Source: Patellaria atrata CBS 101060
Lineage: Eukaryota > Ascomycota > Dothideomycetes > Patellariales > Patellariaceae
Direction: 5' to 3'
Assembly (NCBI GenBank): GCA_010093705.1
Contig: MU006097.1
Span: 639,587-703,586 of the forward strand
DNA length: 64,000 nt
The position numbers and the translations under genes were made by a program. The notes beneath the pieces are model-generated. The model made no database searches. It was not told where the DNA came from and worked only from the letters and a program-made list of their open reading frames with translations. Positions 26,701 to 38,482 of the stretch are shown piece after piece. Within the stretch, counting starts at the first letter, position 1; each line of letters begins with the position of its first letter.

Positions 26701-29700
26701 ACAAACGCCCATGAGGATCGACTAAAGTGCTCCCTCTACGATGAGCAGTGCGAGTCATCAGATTAAGGCGCCAGTTTCCCTCGGAAGACGACCATATCCT
26801 TGGTTTCTGCCTAATCTCAAGGACACCTGTTGTAAGATTTAAGAAGTGAACGCACGACTCCAGAAGAGAGAGTGGTAAATCATGGGGGCCAATGGAACTG
26901 AAGAATGTTTCGCGTTCGATGACTTCTAGCACGCCATTAGACGTGACTGCACGTACAAAAACCTTCTGATTTCGAAATCCAACATGAATTTGATGCCCCG
27001 GGATATCGATGGCCAATAAGTATGTCATGCCGGGAAGAGTCGACGGAAAGACATTAAGGTTAACATCATCCCCAAAAAGCTCCCTTATTATAGGCGCTTT
27101 TCGATATTCATCGGACAGCCTCCCTAGTGGCTGCCCGTTGATGGTAAGATGTCCCTCTAGGACATGTAAACGCACTGTTCGAGGGCCAAGATACTGGCTG
27201 TTCACAATCATCTCTGCCCACAACTGGTTGGGTGGAGCAAGGAAACTAATATTGGAAAAGATCGTTGTTTTCTCATTCATTTGTTCTGGCCACAACTGTT
27301 TTAAGGACTGAGCGAGGGAGTTTGGAAAGCGCCTTAGTGATTGACAAATCAAGGCTCGGATTGACTGGACGGTCTTAACATCTCGTACAACCATATTTCG
27401 AAGAGTTTGTGGTAAATCCCAAACATTGCTGACCATATTGTCTTGAAGAGCAATCGAGGCACCAATGAAGACTGCAAGTGCCCCTTGATCTATCACAGGA
27501 GTAGGATCATTATTATATGCGTTATGATCACCGGGTTCATCGGTGTAGTCGTATAAAATGTTCATTCCGATCCGGCCAGAAGTGTGCGGTATAGCACCAT
27601 TCGGGTACTCATGGAGCGGATCTAGTGGGACATGCGTGTCTTGACCACCTTTAGCGGTTTCTAGGAAGACTGCAAAAGTCCTTCTGCAAAGGAGGGACGC
27701 CCATAAAGCATACCGAGAGTAATTCCGTGCCACTGTTATATTAGTGCTATTTAGAAACTCTTTCTTCAAGAGAGTCGTCCACTGGTAAGTGATTGCTCGT
27801 ACTGTTTCAATCATGCGAAACGCATCTCTAGAAACAGATTCTGGGCCCAAACTGTACAGTCGTAGTAACAGAGTGATCAAAATGTCCATACAGTGATTCT
27901 CTCGCCAGTTCGAAGAAAGGACAGATATACGGTCTTTGATAAGATCAGCTAATCTTTCACAGAATGTTATATCCCGGAATATCTTGTGAGCGCGACGTAA
28001 TATATCGCCCATGTTATGCTCATCTACCGGGCCTACTTCCAGCGCAAGCCGGCATATCAGGTTTGCAGTCGGTTCCGTAGATAGATTTAAGTTGGACGAT
28101 CCTAGTTCTGTAAGAATGGAGAGCCAGCGCCTTGTATAACCGGCGAAAAGTGATTGATATGCCATAAATTCATGCACATTCACACCCATCGGACAACATG
28201 TTTGAGATGCAATGACCTCGTTTGACGATGGACCATACCGATCCACCTGAAAACTTGGATTAGACAGAATAACGGCCAGGGGTGAGGTTGGCGGGATCTG
28301 TACTGAAAAGTGGTGAGCAAAGCTAGGATTTAAGCTCATCTGGCTCACAAAGCTTTGAGTTGTCAGATCAAAGTAAGAGAACGTTAGTCCACATGGTCGA
28401 CATACGTCTTCAATATCTAATGAGAGGCATATTGTCAGCAGTGATTTTGGTATTGAAATTAGGTAAGAGAGTTGACTAGTAGCATTCAAGCTAACAAACA
28501 AGATTTAACATGCAGGATAAATAATCCAAGAGAGTATCAAAATGATATCAATGAGAATAATTTGACATACCGGCAGGAAGCTGAACCGTCGCATAATGGG
28601 ATGTCAGGAAGGATTTCTTCGCAGAGCCTAGGGTAATACTAGACGTGACCGTACTCCGGTAAGGGGCCAGTTCAGAGTAATCTCGCAGTAGAACACGAGG
28701 TTGGATGGCGGTGGGATGCGCAGCCTGTCCTATAATTCCAACGATCGTCCAGGTCGCTTCCCGGTAAGCGGTAAAGGCTTTGGGAGCACCCAGTTCGAAA
28801 ATCGTGGCCTTAGCCTCCACAAGTTTGGACGATAAAGGGTGTTCGTGTATATTGATCTTCATCCGTTTTAACACCCTCTCTTTATAGCATGTCGGACATC
28901 GTCGTTCATCATGTGCAGTTTCAGAGGGCAAGGAGTCTGTGACAGTCCAGAGATGCGTGCCCTGAGCAATTTCTTTGGCCAATGCATCGTACTTTGCGGT
29001 TAGTTGGACGAGTTCTTCTCTCTTCGCTTTGCACTTAGCTTCGGCATCAGACTTAATGGTTTCATGCATTTGTTGTAAATGCTGTGACGTATCGAAAAAG
29101 CGTTCAGCAAAACAACCGTCAACCAGTGGACTGAAAATCGTCATCTTATAGGTACATGCAAGATGGCGTTCATCAAGATAGGTTTGGATCCTCTGTAACC
29201 GGCGCATGTCTTTGAGGTGAGGTAGTTGTATGAGGTCCAGTATGCTTGACGTGATCGCTGGGTTGTAACTCATTAGAAGTGGAAAGACCTTCAAAGCAGA
29301 CTTGTCCATTACCATCCAGAGCTCAAGTATAAGCAACAAGGCGACACTCAATTGCTCTGGATTATCTTTATACCCCTCGCCTAACTGCTCGACGTACGAT
29401 TTGATATGGTTCGCCATCTGAATACAATTTGTAGACTCTGTACAAAGGCTCCTCGTATGTGTCTTTTGCTCTAGTTCAAACTCGAGGTCTGAAAGTGCCG
29501 TATACCGTATAACAAATTGCTGATAACAGGGAGTAGTATTTAAAATTGGGAATGTTGATTGAGTACTATTTCCGCGGGTTAGTTGGATTGAAGAAATCTG
29601 CAAGATATGTTCAAGGTGATGGCGGCTATTCTTGAGTTTTAAGATCAATTCCTCCTCGCGCGCACGTCTAGGGAGTGGGCGACTAGTCAAAGAGCTCTGA

Positions 29701-30865
29701 TTGAAACCCTGTGGAGGAATCTTTCTTGTAGTGAAGCGCTTGAAATGTTCCCATGCAGACTGTATCTGTGTGTTCACTCTGTCGACGACGCGCTGGATAT
29801 TTGGACCCAACGCCTCGAACAAAATGCTGTATGCTCCATTTGATCGGGACGATTCTCTAATCTTGTCCATCTCAAGTTTAGCAATTCGGCGGCAGAGCTT
29901 CGATTTGATCAGTACAGCCTTTTCGTGACTTATCTGACCGTAGCTCTCGTCAAGCAACTGCATCAGCAGTGAAGCAACGAGGAATTTGTAATGTATTGTT
30001 CCCTCCTCATCCCCAAAGAGCAGGTGACAAAATCGGCGAAGTCCAACACGAAAAACAAGCCAAAGCGGAGATCGACGCCAAGGTTTTACAGCCCCATCGG
30101 ACCAGCAGACATCGTCTCGGACATGTTTACGAACGAGAGGTGTCTGTATTAGCTTACCATTCGCCTCAAGAAGGGTCATGAGTAGGTGGGTGATAAGAGT
30201 TGGCTGATTTGTGTCTCGTACCTCAACAGTAGACGCGCTAGCTTTATAAGTACGCGCTGCAAATCTGGGAATTTTCTCTCCGCTAGCACGCTCGAGAAAG
30301 GTTGCCATGCTATCCTGAAATGTTCGTTCAAGAAACATAGGTAAGGGAATCGCGACGGATGAGCCTGGGAAGTCCCATTCAAGGACGTCGTCAGTCGCGA
30401 AAACACTTTCTGATCGTGGAGAAGCCTCAAATGCTTCAAAGACTACAGATTCTTCATCTTGGGGACTGGTAAACAATATCAGCTTAGTCACGCCCTGAAC
30501 TCGAGGTTATGAAGGTACCCTTTTCGCCTCCATATAAGAAGACCGCTATTTTGCTCTACGACATGTAAAATGAGAATATTTGGTGACTTGAGCGTCGCTA
30601 ATTCCCGCAATAGTACTTGTTTATCGATGGTACGGTGAGCTAAGATGTCGCGGCTGGCTACTAATGAACGATGAAGAGCATTGTAACGGTTGTGGTATCT
30701 ATTCGAAGTATTGCATATGGCGTTCTGTACTTGTCGGATTGAACGAACTAAACGATCTAGTAGATGACTCTCAACGTTCAGATTTGATTCATCTTCTTTT
30801 CCGGGAAGAACATAAGGTAAAACAAGATGGTTGACAAGTGCATCGAGTACGGGGTTAGAAGCCAT
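20780..30865 (-). CDS. giant DUF6606-DUF3638-DUF3645 protein, P-loop containing (databases often name it ubiquitinyl hydrolase)
   Basis: Four exons, minus strand: 30519-30865, 28571-30465, 21614-28416, 20780-21559; introns of 53, 154 and 54 nt; 3274 residues. All junctions keep the frame and restore family-like sequence (RRKG|PQDEESVVFEAFE; VQLPA|DIEDVC; NDTFL|RPVNWVLW). Order: DUF6606 at the N-terminus (residues 1 to about 280: LVNHLVLPYVLPG, then VFEAFEASPRSE), a long helical middle with CPTC near residue 650, DUF3638 around a Walker A motif MNMGQGKTS (near residue 2125) with an acidic VIDESD motif (near 2254), and DUF3645 near 2585. After that come a DESHTRGTDLPLP motif near 2722 and QSAMRLRQLG, which resemble helicase motifs II and VI. 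The C-terminus is acidic. The family is large, fungal and protist, and poorly characterised. The ubiquitin-hydrolase name comes from family-level annotation; what I see directly is ATPase-like. Confidence 0.9.
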
Positions 30866-32008
30866 GATTGAAAAGAGATAAAGAGAGCCGAGAAACGAGT
30901 GCGCTGGTAAGAAATGGGTTAATTTATGAGATGTAGAAGAGTAAGTGGTGTTTGCAATTGTATCGTGTGTTTGGACAAGGTAGTGCCACAATAGACACCA
31001 CGCGTTAGGCGGTCAGAAGATTATGTCGGACGCGTCTACCCGACGCCTCATCCACGTATTAAGTGGACGGGAGTTGCCCCGCGGTACCGAAATCCAAGGG
31101 TGAAAAGTTCTGTGAGTGATGCAGGAAACCGCGATTGATATCTCTCGGCCCGGGGACTATATCAGCTCCTTTACAGCACCTATTCCCGCCAACCTGAAAT
31201 AAATTGACACCTCATGATACATCCTAAATCTAAATATCTATCATATCTCTTTACTTTGATATGAAATCATATATTAAATCGAGGTATACGTGACTCGGCT
31301 CGGATCAAGAAAGACAGGAAATTGACTTTACCGGACACACAGAAAGTGTATCTAGCGACATCTTTCGACCTTTCAATAGTTGACCGTCAAAGGATCCCCC
31401 ACATCTATAGCAGCTCCCCCTATAATTTTATAGTGGTCTATGCCTACTTAGCCCATGCACTCTGATGCACTCTTTTGGGCGGCATAGAATTTCCGTCATG
31501 GAGAGGTTTTTACTCGTTGATAGACTGAAGGAGCTCTTCGGCCAGATTCTACTTTGCTTCGGGTCTATAGAGAATCAGGACGTCGGTGTTACTGGTTCGA
31601 GCGAACATGGTATAGGTCAAGAAATAGAATGAGGCGGGTTCAGGATAAGGCGCATCGGGGATCTCTAGCATTCTACAGATTATATCAATAAAGTCGAGCC
31701 TACAGATTTGATGTAAGTACAGATAAAGATTCCATAAGGTACGGATTACAAGGGAAAAGTGTAGTTCAGCCCTCAGAAGATGAAGATGAAGTGGAAAGAT
31801 CCCGAGGGTTACCTCCTGATCCTGGGTCCGGACTTTACCCGGGCCAACGCCAACATTATAAGGTACCTTTTAATCCTACCTATACTAGTTTGTTTATTAG
31901 ATGGCTCTATTTACTAGCGCTCTTGATCAAACCTACTCTTCTATGTCATGATAGGTATTAGAACTATGTATCTTCCCTTCTAACGGATACTCTACCCAAT
32001 TTAAAAGG
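30866..32008. other. intergenic region
   Basis: Promoter side of the giant gene and 3' side of the reductase gene. Stop-rich; no gene or recognisable element. A GGTACC-containing palindrome-like patch lies near 31861. Confidence 0.55.
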
Positions 32009-33418
32009 CTACAGTCTAGCCCGGAGAGCCTCTCGTTTACACATTTTCTCCCAACCACGTCTCCACCTAGGTGTAATGAACCAACCTGCATATGCTGCTA
32101 GAAACGTATCAACTACCCCGAGACCTCTCTTGGGTGAAGGACCAATCATGCTGGCGAACAGATACGAAGTGTCCGGCGAATCATCACAAATCGCAAAATC
32201 CCCTCTGCTGACACCAGCAATGATACCTTCAGCTACTCGTGTGGCTGAAGGGTACTGCTTTTCAAGCTCTTCAATCGGTGCCAATGTACCTTCTATCCGT
32301 TTCGTCAACTCCGGTTTCATCTTCTGCTCCTCGACGAAGGCTTCAGTTATAAAGGTTGATGGGAAAGCACAGTGGACTGTGTACGTCGACACTTTGTCCG
32401 GGTGTCGAAGGACTTCCATCCGAAGCGTATCAGCTAAAGCTCGAACCGCACATTTAGAAGCTTTTAAGGGGTTAGTAGATGTTTCCCTTGTTCTCGTAAT
32501 TTGTTTTTTACCAGTATAAGCAGCATAGCCTGGCACACCTAAAAAGGCTGCAGCACTAGTGATGAAGATGATTTGACGGAGCCTTTGGCTAGTTGTCTTC
32601 GCTGCCTTATCGTCTTCAGTCCAAAGTCTAAGGATAGACTGTGCGGTATAAGCTGCGGTAAAGTAATTCTTTTTCATACAACTTTCTAGATCTCTAGCGT
32701 CTAAGTCGGTAAAGAAGCCGTGCGTGGTGCCTCCAGCTACGCAGTACAAAACATCTGGAAGTCGATCTTGAGACTTGAATGCATCTTGAACCTGTCTTTA
32801 TCTTAGCTATGTTCTGGATGGATATCACCTTACTCGGTCTTTTGTCTTTTGGTATTCTCAAACCTCTGTACGCTTGCTAAACGACGGTTGAGAGACTACT
32901 AATATCGCCCCGTATCAGCTGTTTTGCATTATCTGTACGGTTAATTTCTACGTACGACTAGCCGCCAAGTCGTACCTTTCGACTTGCATTCATGGTCCCA
33001 AACCACCGTGTGAAATCAAGCGTACAGCAGGCGAAGAATGCTAGGACGAAGAAGAAAGGGGCGTTTTCACTCGAACCTTAGATGCATCTCCCAGGTCGAT
33101 GGACACAGCATGTACCGTCTGTGCTAGATATATTCTCTCAGCAAGAATCTCCTTTTTAGCTTCATCCAGCTGCCCTTGTCCGCGAGCAAATATCGTTATG
33201 TCAGCGCCTAGGGCATATGAGCGATGGACTAGTCATCTTGCGTTGGGGAATGACCTTGAGCTGCTAATTGTTTTGCTATTTCCTTGCCTAAACCAGCAGA
33301 ACCTCCGGCAATAAATACAGTCTAAGGGTCTGTTAAAATCATGGACTCCTTCAAGCTATCGTAATATGAGCCTCAACCCATATCACGGAGGTCAGAGAGC
33401 TCCCACCTTGCCTCGCAT
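32009..33418 (-). CDS. TSC10: 3-ketodihydrosphingosine reductase (short-chain dehydrogenase)
   Basis: Five exons, minus strand: 33407-33418, 33255-33321, 33077-33207, 32512-32791, 32009-32460; 313 residues (yeast Tsc10 is 320). It reduces 3-ketodihydrosphingosine with NADPH in sphingolipid synthesis at the ER. Seen: Rossmann motif VFIAGGSAGLGKE, then ADITIFARGQGQLDEAKKEI, PDVLYCVAGGTTHGFFTDL, the catalytic Ser block IIFITSAAAFLGVPGYAAYT, and SKCAVRALADTLRMEVLRH. The last intron (32461-32511) is 51 nt, stop-free and in frame. It cuts inside the catalytic YxxxK motif, and only splicing gives YTASK. The C-terminus has GVVDTFLAAYAGWFI, a likely membrane segment. Exon 1 (MRGK) and the 285-nt third intron are the least certain parts; exon 1 is only 12 nt and its donor is GTGGGA. 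Identity is secure. Confidence 0.87.
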
Positions 33419-34552
33419 TGGTAAGTTGTGTCTGGGATATTTCCGCGCTGATGATTGATAAAGATGGACTTGAACCAGTATGATCTTTCTCTTGGAGCCG
33501 TATATTAGGTTACCAAGCTTTGGATCTTCCTTCTTAGTCGCATATGCAATCAATGTAGGTTAACGTTTTAGGCGGCTTTCTTGGAGCACTGAGACATAGA
33601 ATCACTTATGTAGTTATCATTCCATGTCAGATTTATTATCTGAGATTCAGATAGGGTTGTAGGTGACTGTTTAGTATGCCCGTCGGTATCTCCAAAAAGC
33701 CGACCAATTTGTCTCCGGAAGCCAGGAGGACAAAAAGCAGGTTATCATGATTACCTAAGATAGTAGGGCAGATCTGAGTAAGCTGGAATTTGTTCAATTA
33801 TGTAAATTATGGTGGAAGTCGCTTGTTATTGTTTTCTATCAGTCTTTTTCATCTCTGTATTCCATACTCAGTACGACTGATAGTGTCTCTTCTCATGAAC
33901 TAGTACAGTACGTTGGAGCGCTCAGACTAGCGTCATATCTCAGCCTAAAATTGCTTAAGCCGGATAACTTGGTTATGCGCAGAAGCACTATAGAAGTGGA
34001 TATGGAGAAAATTAGAGGATGTGAGTTGACAGTAGGAGGTTCTCCCTCTCCCCCTTGTCCGTTCTTAGACAAATTCTTCTGTCCGCATGTTTGGTCGGTT
34101 TGCATCGAAGAGGTCCAGGTAATTTCGTGGCCCGTCCGCCAGGAATATCTCCTTCAAAATCTTCCAATCTCCATTAGGGAAAGCATGCAGAATTTGTGCT
34201 CCAGGTAGCTACCACAGGTGCAGAAGCTAGTCTAATTTTCAGCAAAACTCAACCTTGATATTTTCTGGGTTGATAACAACATTATGAGCTTCCTCACCGG
34301 ACCAACAGTAGCTGCTTCGTTGTGGCGGAGTACGCACAGAGTACAATCGAGGTTTCACTATGGTGCGACCTCTAAAGTATAGGTGTAGAACTCGGGTGTC
34401 TCGGTTCATCTAGAATGAGTAATCGGTCTCAAAGAATTGAAAAGAATAGTTATACCTTGAATATCATATACATCTATTACATCTAGTATTCCGAGTGCAA
34501 CTCAATAAGTGTTCGTTGCTCTGGAGCTTGATATTCAACTTCTACGGACAAG
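33419..34552. other. divergent intergenic region
   Basis: Lies between the diverging reductase and HET genes. No gene supported. A T-arm-like string near 33470 does not fold into a tRNA. Confidence 0.55.
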
Positions 34553-36806
34553 ATGAGCGCAAGTCTTCAGTGGACGTGGCCCCTAGAAGACCTTCAGCTC
34601 AATCATTGTTCTAAAGACTGTACTGCGGAAGATCTCACAGCGCAAGCTGTACTGTACCAACACCGGAATATTTCGGAGCCGAACACCATCCGGATTATCA
34701 CTCTCTTACCTGGGCCGCCAACGACTCCCCTCCATTGTAGACTGAGTGAACACCAGATTGATGAATCCCTGAAGTATGATGCTATTTCGTACACATGGGG
34801 AGGCTACATTCGCTCCCATGTTGTATGGATTGATGGCCGTCCTCTCCGTATTACAGCAAACGCGCATGCCGCGCTTCACCGGTTACGCGATGTATCTATG
34901 GAGATCAACTATTAGATGGACTCCATTTGTATCAATCAAGACTCTGACGATGACAAAAGCCGGCAAGTAGACATGATGCAGAACATATACAAATGTGCAA
35001 ATCGTGTCGTAGCATGGCTAAGCAACGAGGGCTCAGGTACCATTGTGAGCACTTTCTTCAATGATATGTGCGAGATTAGACCGGGATCCTCCAAGCAATT
35101 GTCGTCACGGACAGAGAAGACCTGGGATGAGGTGATGAAGTTCTTTCATCATCCGTGGTTCCAGAGAGTGTGGATCATTCAGGAGATGGTGATGGCCTCA
35201 GATATCGTGGTAATTTACGGTACAGAGGAGATGGAATGGAACAAGATCATCAACACAATTGAATATCTCTTCAACCCTATACTTAGGGCATATAATCCAC
35301 TAACGTTACCGGAAAATCGGCGATGTCTCCGGGAATTTCCTTCAGAAATACTGCAGGTTCGACAGGTCCATGCCATTAGGAAGAAGAAAGACATAAAGTT
35401 CCTCGATGATTCCGAACCCCCACAGAATCCAAAGATCATTAGGTTTGATAATGTAATGATGCCTGGCATGTCCGAAATCATTCGGCGATGTTCCAGCGCT
35501 CAAGCAACAGAGCCGAAGGACAAACTCTACGCGCTGCTGGGTATATCTCTAGAAGCTATCAGAACGAGAAATAGGCCGCTCTTGGCTATGACACCAACGC
35601 CACTTTCATATGGTGTTTTCTCCCCGGATTATAAAGTACCCACTCCGGTCGTTTATATGAAGTGCGCGCTCAATCTTCTAGTAAACGAGAATGTACCGCA
35701 CCGTACACCGTTGAATATCCTTCCAATAACTGGTATCGGATACGAAAGGAACTTTAATCTTCCATCCTGGGCTCCGGATTGGAGCAACCCGCCCCAACCC
35801 TGGACTTTATCATATGATCGGGGTGACCAATGGGACTATCGCGCTTCTGGAATTACCTGCGACCATTGGCATTTCAATACCCTCCCACCTGGGGGAGCGG
35901 ATGTCCCTTTCTCTGGTGGTGGTGATTTCCTTATGGGGTTCCCACGCAGAGGACTCAGACAATATACTTGGCTGCACACGGATCCGTGGCAGATTCTCTT
36001 AAAAGGAGTACAGGTAGATAAAGTGCGTATGATTTCTGAAACCTTAGATCCAGTGTTACCTGATACAGACACCCTTGGACATATTAGACGAATCCTTACT
36101 TGGCTCGAGGACACCAGAGAACTAGCATCACAATATACTACTACATCTTACTACAACGGCCAGACACAAGAAGTTGCATACTGGCGTATGCTTATTGGAG
36201 ACAAAACACCAGTGGAAGTTCGACCTGCCCGAGGAGGGTATGGAACATTCTATCGTGGATATATTAGCCTTCTCTGAAGAGCACTTTCACATTGCGGAAC
36301 GTTACACCCAGGACCCTACTGTTATACCTTTTTTAGAAGATATCCTGGACATACAAGCAACGCCGTTTCCAGCCACAATGCGCAAAGCAGTCGGACATAG
36401 GAAATTCGCAGTGACTGAGAGGGGGTTGATGGGATTAGTACCTCCTGGAACTAGAGAGGGGGACTCCATCTGGATTTTGCTCGGTGCTCAAGCTCCATTT
36501 ATCTTACGGCAAGCTAATTCCACAAAAATGCAGTTGAGCGTTTCCAGCAAAAGCGATAGAACTACCGATGATCGACCTTGGTATGAGGATTGGGACGGCT
36601 TTGTCAATGCTCTTTTCAAGGTTCCCGAAGCTAAGACTTTAATCATGAAACCTGATTCGATTGATGGCACCGGAGCCAAAGTATGGCAGAATGTTGGTGA
36701 GTGTTATGTGCATGGAATGATGGACGGTGAAGGTTTGGGCGATGCGGTCAAGGGAAGCGAGATCAATAAGGAATCTAAAGACCTTGAGACCATTGCTATC
36801 TTGTAG
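34553..36806 (+). pseudogene. HET-domain (heterokaryon incompatibility) gene, interrupted
   Basis: The host's own HET family. Domain start is at KYDAISYTWGG (near residue 75), followed by WIDGRPLRITANAHAALHRLR, MDSICINQDSDDDKSRQVDMM, IYKCANRVVAWLS, PWFQRVWIIQEM and AQATEPKDKLYALLGIS, the standard HET blocks. The 3' part carries the usual C-terminal FAVTERGLMGLVPPGTREGD and ECYVHGMMDGE. Two interruptions: a TAG at 34913-34915, in the place of a residue just before MDSICINQ, and a frame change near 36.25 kb between YWRMLIGDK...YGTFYRG and ILAFSEEHFHI. I found no intron of realistic size that would remove either. The TAG is what a TGG codon gives after a CpA-to-TpA change on the other strand, as in repeat-induced point mutation. 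Full span is about 750 codons, normal for the family. It could be a null allele or a sequencing error. Confidence 0.75.
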
Positions 36807-37384
36807 GATGTTTAGTTAAGACAACTAGATTGATGATGTCAGAACTTCAATAGTGAAGCACAGAAGAGCTATCTCTTTTGGTGAGGAAGAAAGAGGAGTC
36901 ATAGACTCTGGCTAGGATAATAGCATCCGCACACTGAGCAGTATTAGGAAATAAGGGAAACTCTATAAAGAAAGATTCAGAAGCACATTCGTGCCAGTGC
37001 AGGATGGGAATATTCTCGATTTATATCTGGGGTTGTAGCAGGGTAGAGGTACGGTAATACCTTACCTTATCCTGTCAGTTCCCAATCTTACCCAAAATAG
37101 CCTAGTATGTCGGACTTGCCCTTCCTAATATCACCACCGCCGCTATCGCGATAAGGATATCGACGATGATGCACAGGCCCTCCTCGTACAGTGAGAAGAC
37201 CGATGTCGATACCCCGGCCGATGATGCAGATCCAAGAGAAGAGGCAACTCTTATGTTGCCACGATCAGTACTTTCGTGATAGAGTAAAATCCTTAGGTCA
37301 ACCCTCACCAATGTCTTTCCCTCACCATCCATCACGGTTGTTTGCAAGGATACTATCGCGTCTGAGCTATCGCTAATCAGTAAA
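36807..37384. other. intergenic region upstream of the hydrolase gene
   Basis: No gene seen. Ends in the leader of the nicotinamidase-like gene. Confidence 0.55.
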
Positions 37385-38363
37385 ATGTATTTCGCTGCGT
37401 TATATATCTCTTTGCTCTTGTTGGTTGTACCACTAGAAGCCGTGCCAGTAAGATATAACCGACACCATATGTAGTGTGCCAGATTGAACTATAAGAGCTA
37501 ATTCCGAACAGTTCTCCAGCAAGATCCACGCAGAAACAGCTCTTGTGATAATAGATGTGCAGAACGATTTCATCACTGGCTCGTTGAACAATTCTCGTGC
37601 TCCAGATATTCTGCCGAAGATTTATAAACTTCTCGATGAGCATTCGTGGCCTTTCATTGTAGCTTCTCAAGGTAGAACAAATCCCCCATCCTCACGAGTA
37701 AAGCAGATAATGAACATGCTTTCGGGGTAGATTGGCATCCTATCGGCCATGTCTCATTCGCATCCGCGCATGAGAGTGAAGATTCGGGTTCCTCAGTACA
37801 AATCGAGTTTGTCGATACACCTGTGAAGGTTGAGACACAGTTCCTCTATGCCGATCACTGTGTCCCGGAAACTTGGGGATCTGAAATCGAGTCCGGTGTC
37901 ATCTCGCGCCTGCATAACCTAGAAGGGTATACGTCACCAGTCAACTATATCAAAAAAGCCCAGGATCATCGAGTAGACTCCTATTCCGCGTTCGCCGACA
38001 ATCAGTACCATCGGTTTACGACGTTGAATGATGAATTGAGTAGACATGATATCAAAAAGTTGGTAATCACCGGACTCATCACGAGCGCTTGTGTGAGGGG
38101 AACGGCGATTGATGGTACGAAGTTGGGGTACCAGGTTACTCTGATTGAGGATGCAACAGAGTCGATTAGCCAAGAGGATAAAGATAGAGCAATTGAAGAG
38201 TTGTCTGGCGTATGGGGTGAGTACTGTTCTCTTTGGTATAGACGTACATTCCTGATACTTATTTGCGTCTCATATAGGTGTAGATGTTGTTCCACTGGCT
38301 CAGTGGGAAGCTGAAAATCCAGTGGCTCCAATTCGAGCGCAGCGCCATAGTCGTAGATTTTGA
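37385..38363 (+). CDS. secreted isochorismatase-family hydrolase, nicotinamidase-like
   Basis: Four exons: 37385-37447, 37512-37671, 37731-38216, 38278-38363; introns of 64, 59 and 61 nt; 264 residues. Exon 1 encodes MYFAALYISLLLLVVPLEA, a clean signal peptide, joined in phase 0 to FSSKIHAETALVIIDVQNDF. Catalytic residues of the Pnc1 type are present: Asp in DVQNDF, Lys in YIKKAQDHRVDSYSAF, and Cys in ITSACVRGTAIDG. Metal ligands match too: DWHPIGHVSF (Asp and His) and DHCVPETWGS (His), the latter very close to the HCVQNTWGS block of nicotinamidases. Nicotinamidase makes nicotinate and ammonia in NAD salvage and is normally cytosolic; a secreted one is unusual. Some pathogens secrete isochorismatases that deplete host salicylate precursor. 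Substrate is open. The downstream neighbour is convergent, 119 bp away. Confidence 0.82.
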
Positions 38364-38482
38364 ACTAACGAGCTTACTGACCCTTAAATTTAGTCGAATT
38401 CAACGTAAGACGATGTTTTCTTGACGTGGATGTATGTACTGTGTTGATCCGTGATGAATATAGGAGCATCATTGAATTCCCT

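Noticed and set aside
33440-33545. A T-arm-like string (GGTTCAAGTCC on the minus strand) suggesting a tRNA
   Set aside because: No matching acceptor stem or anticodon arm at the right distance; no cloverleaf can be drawn.
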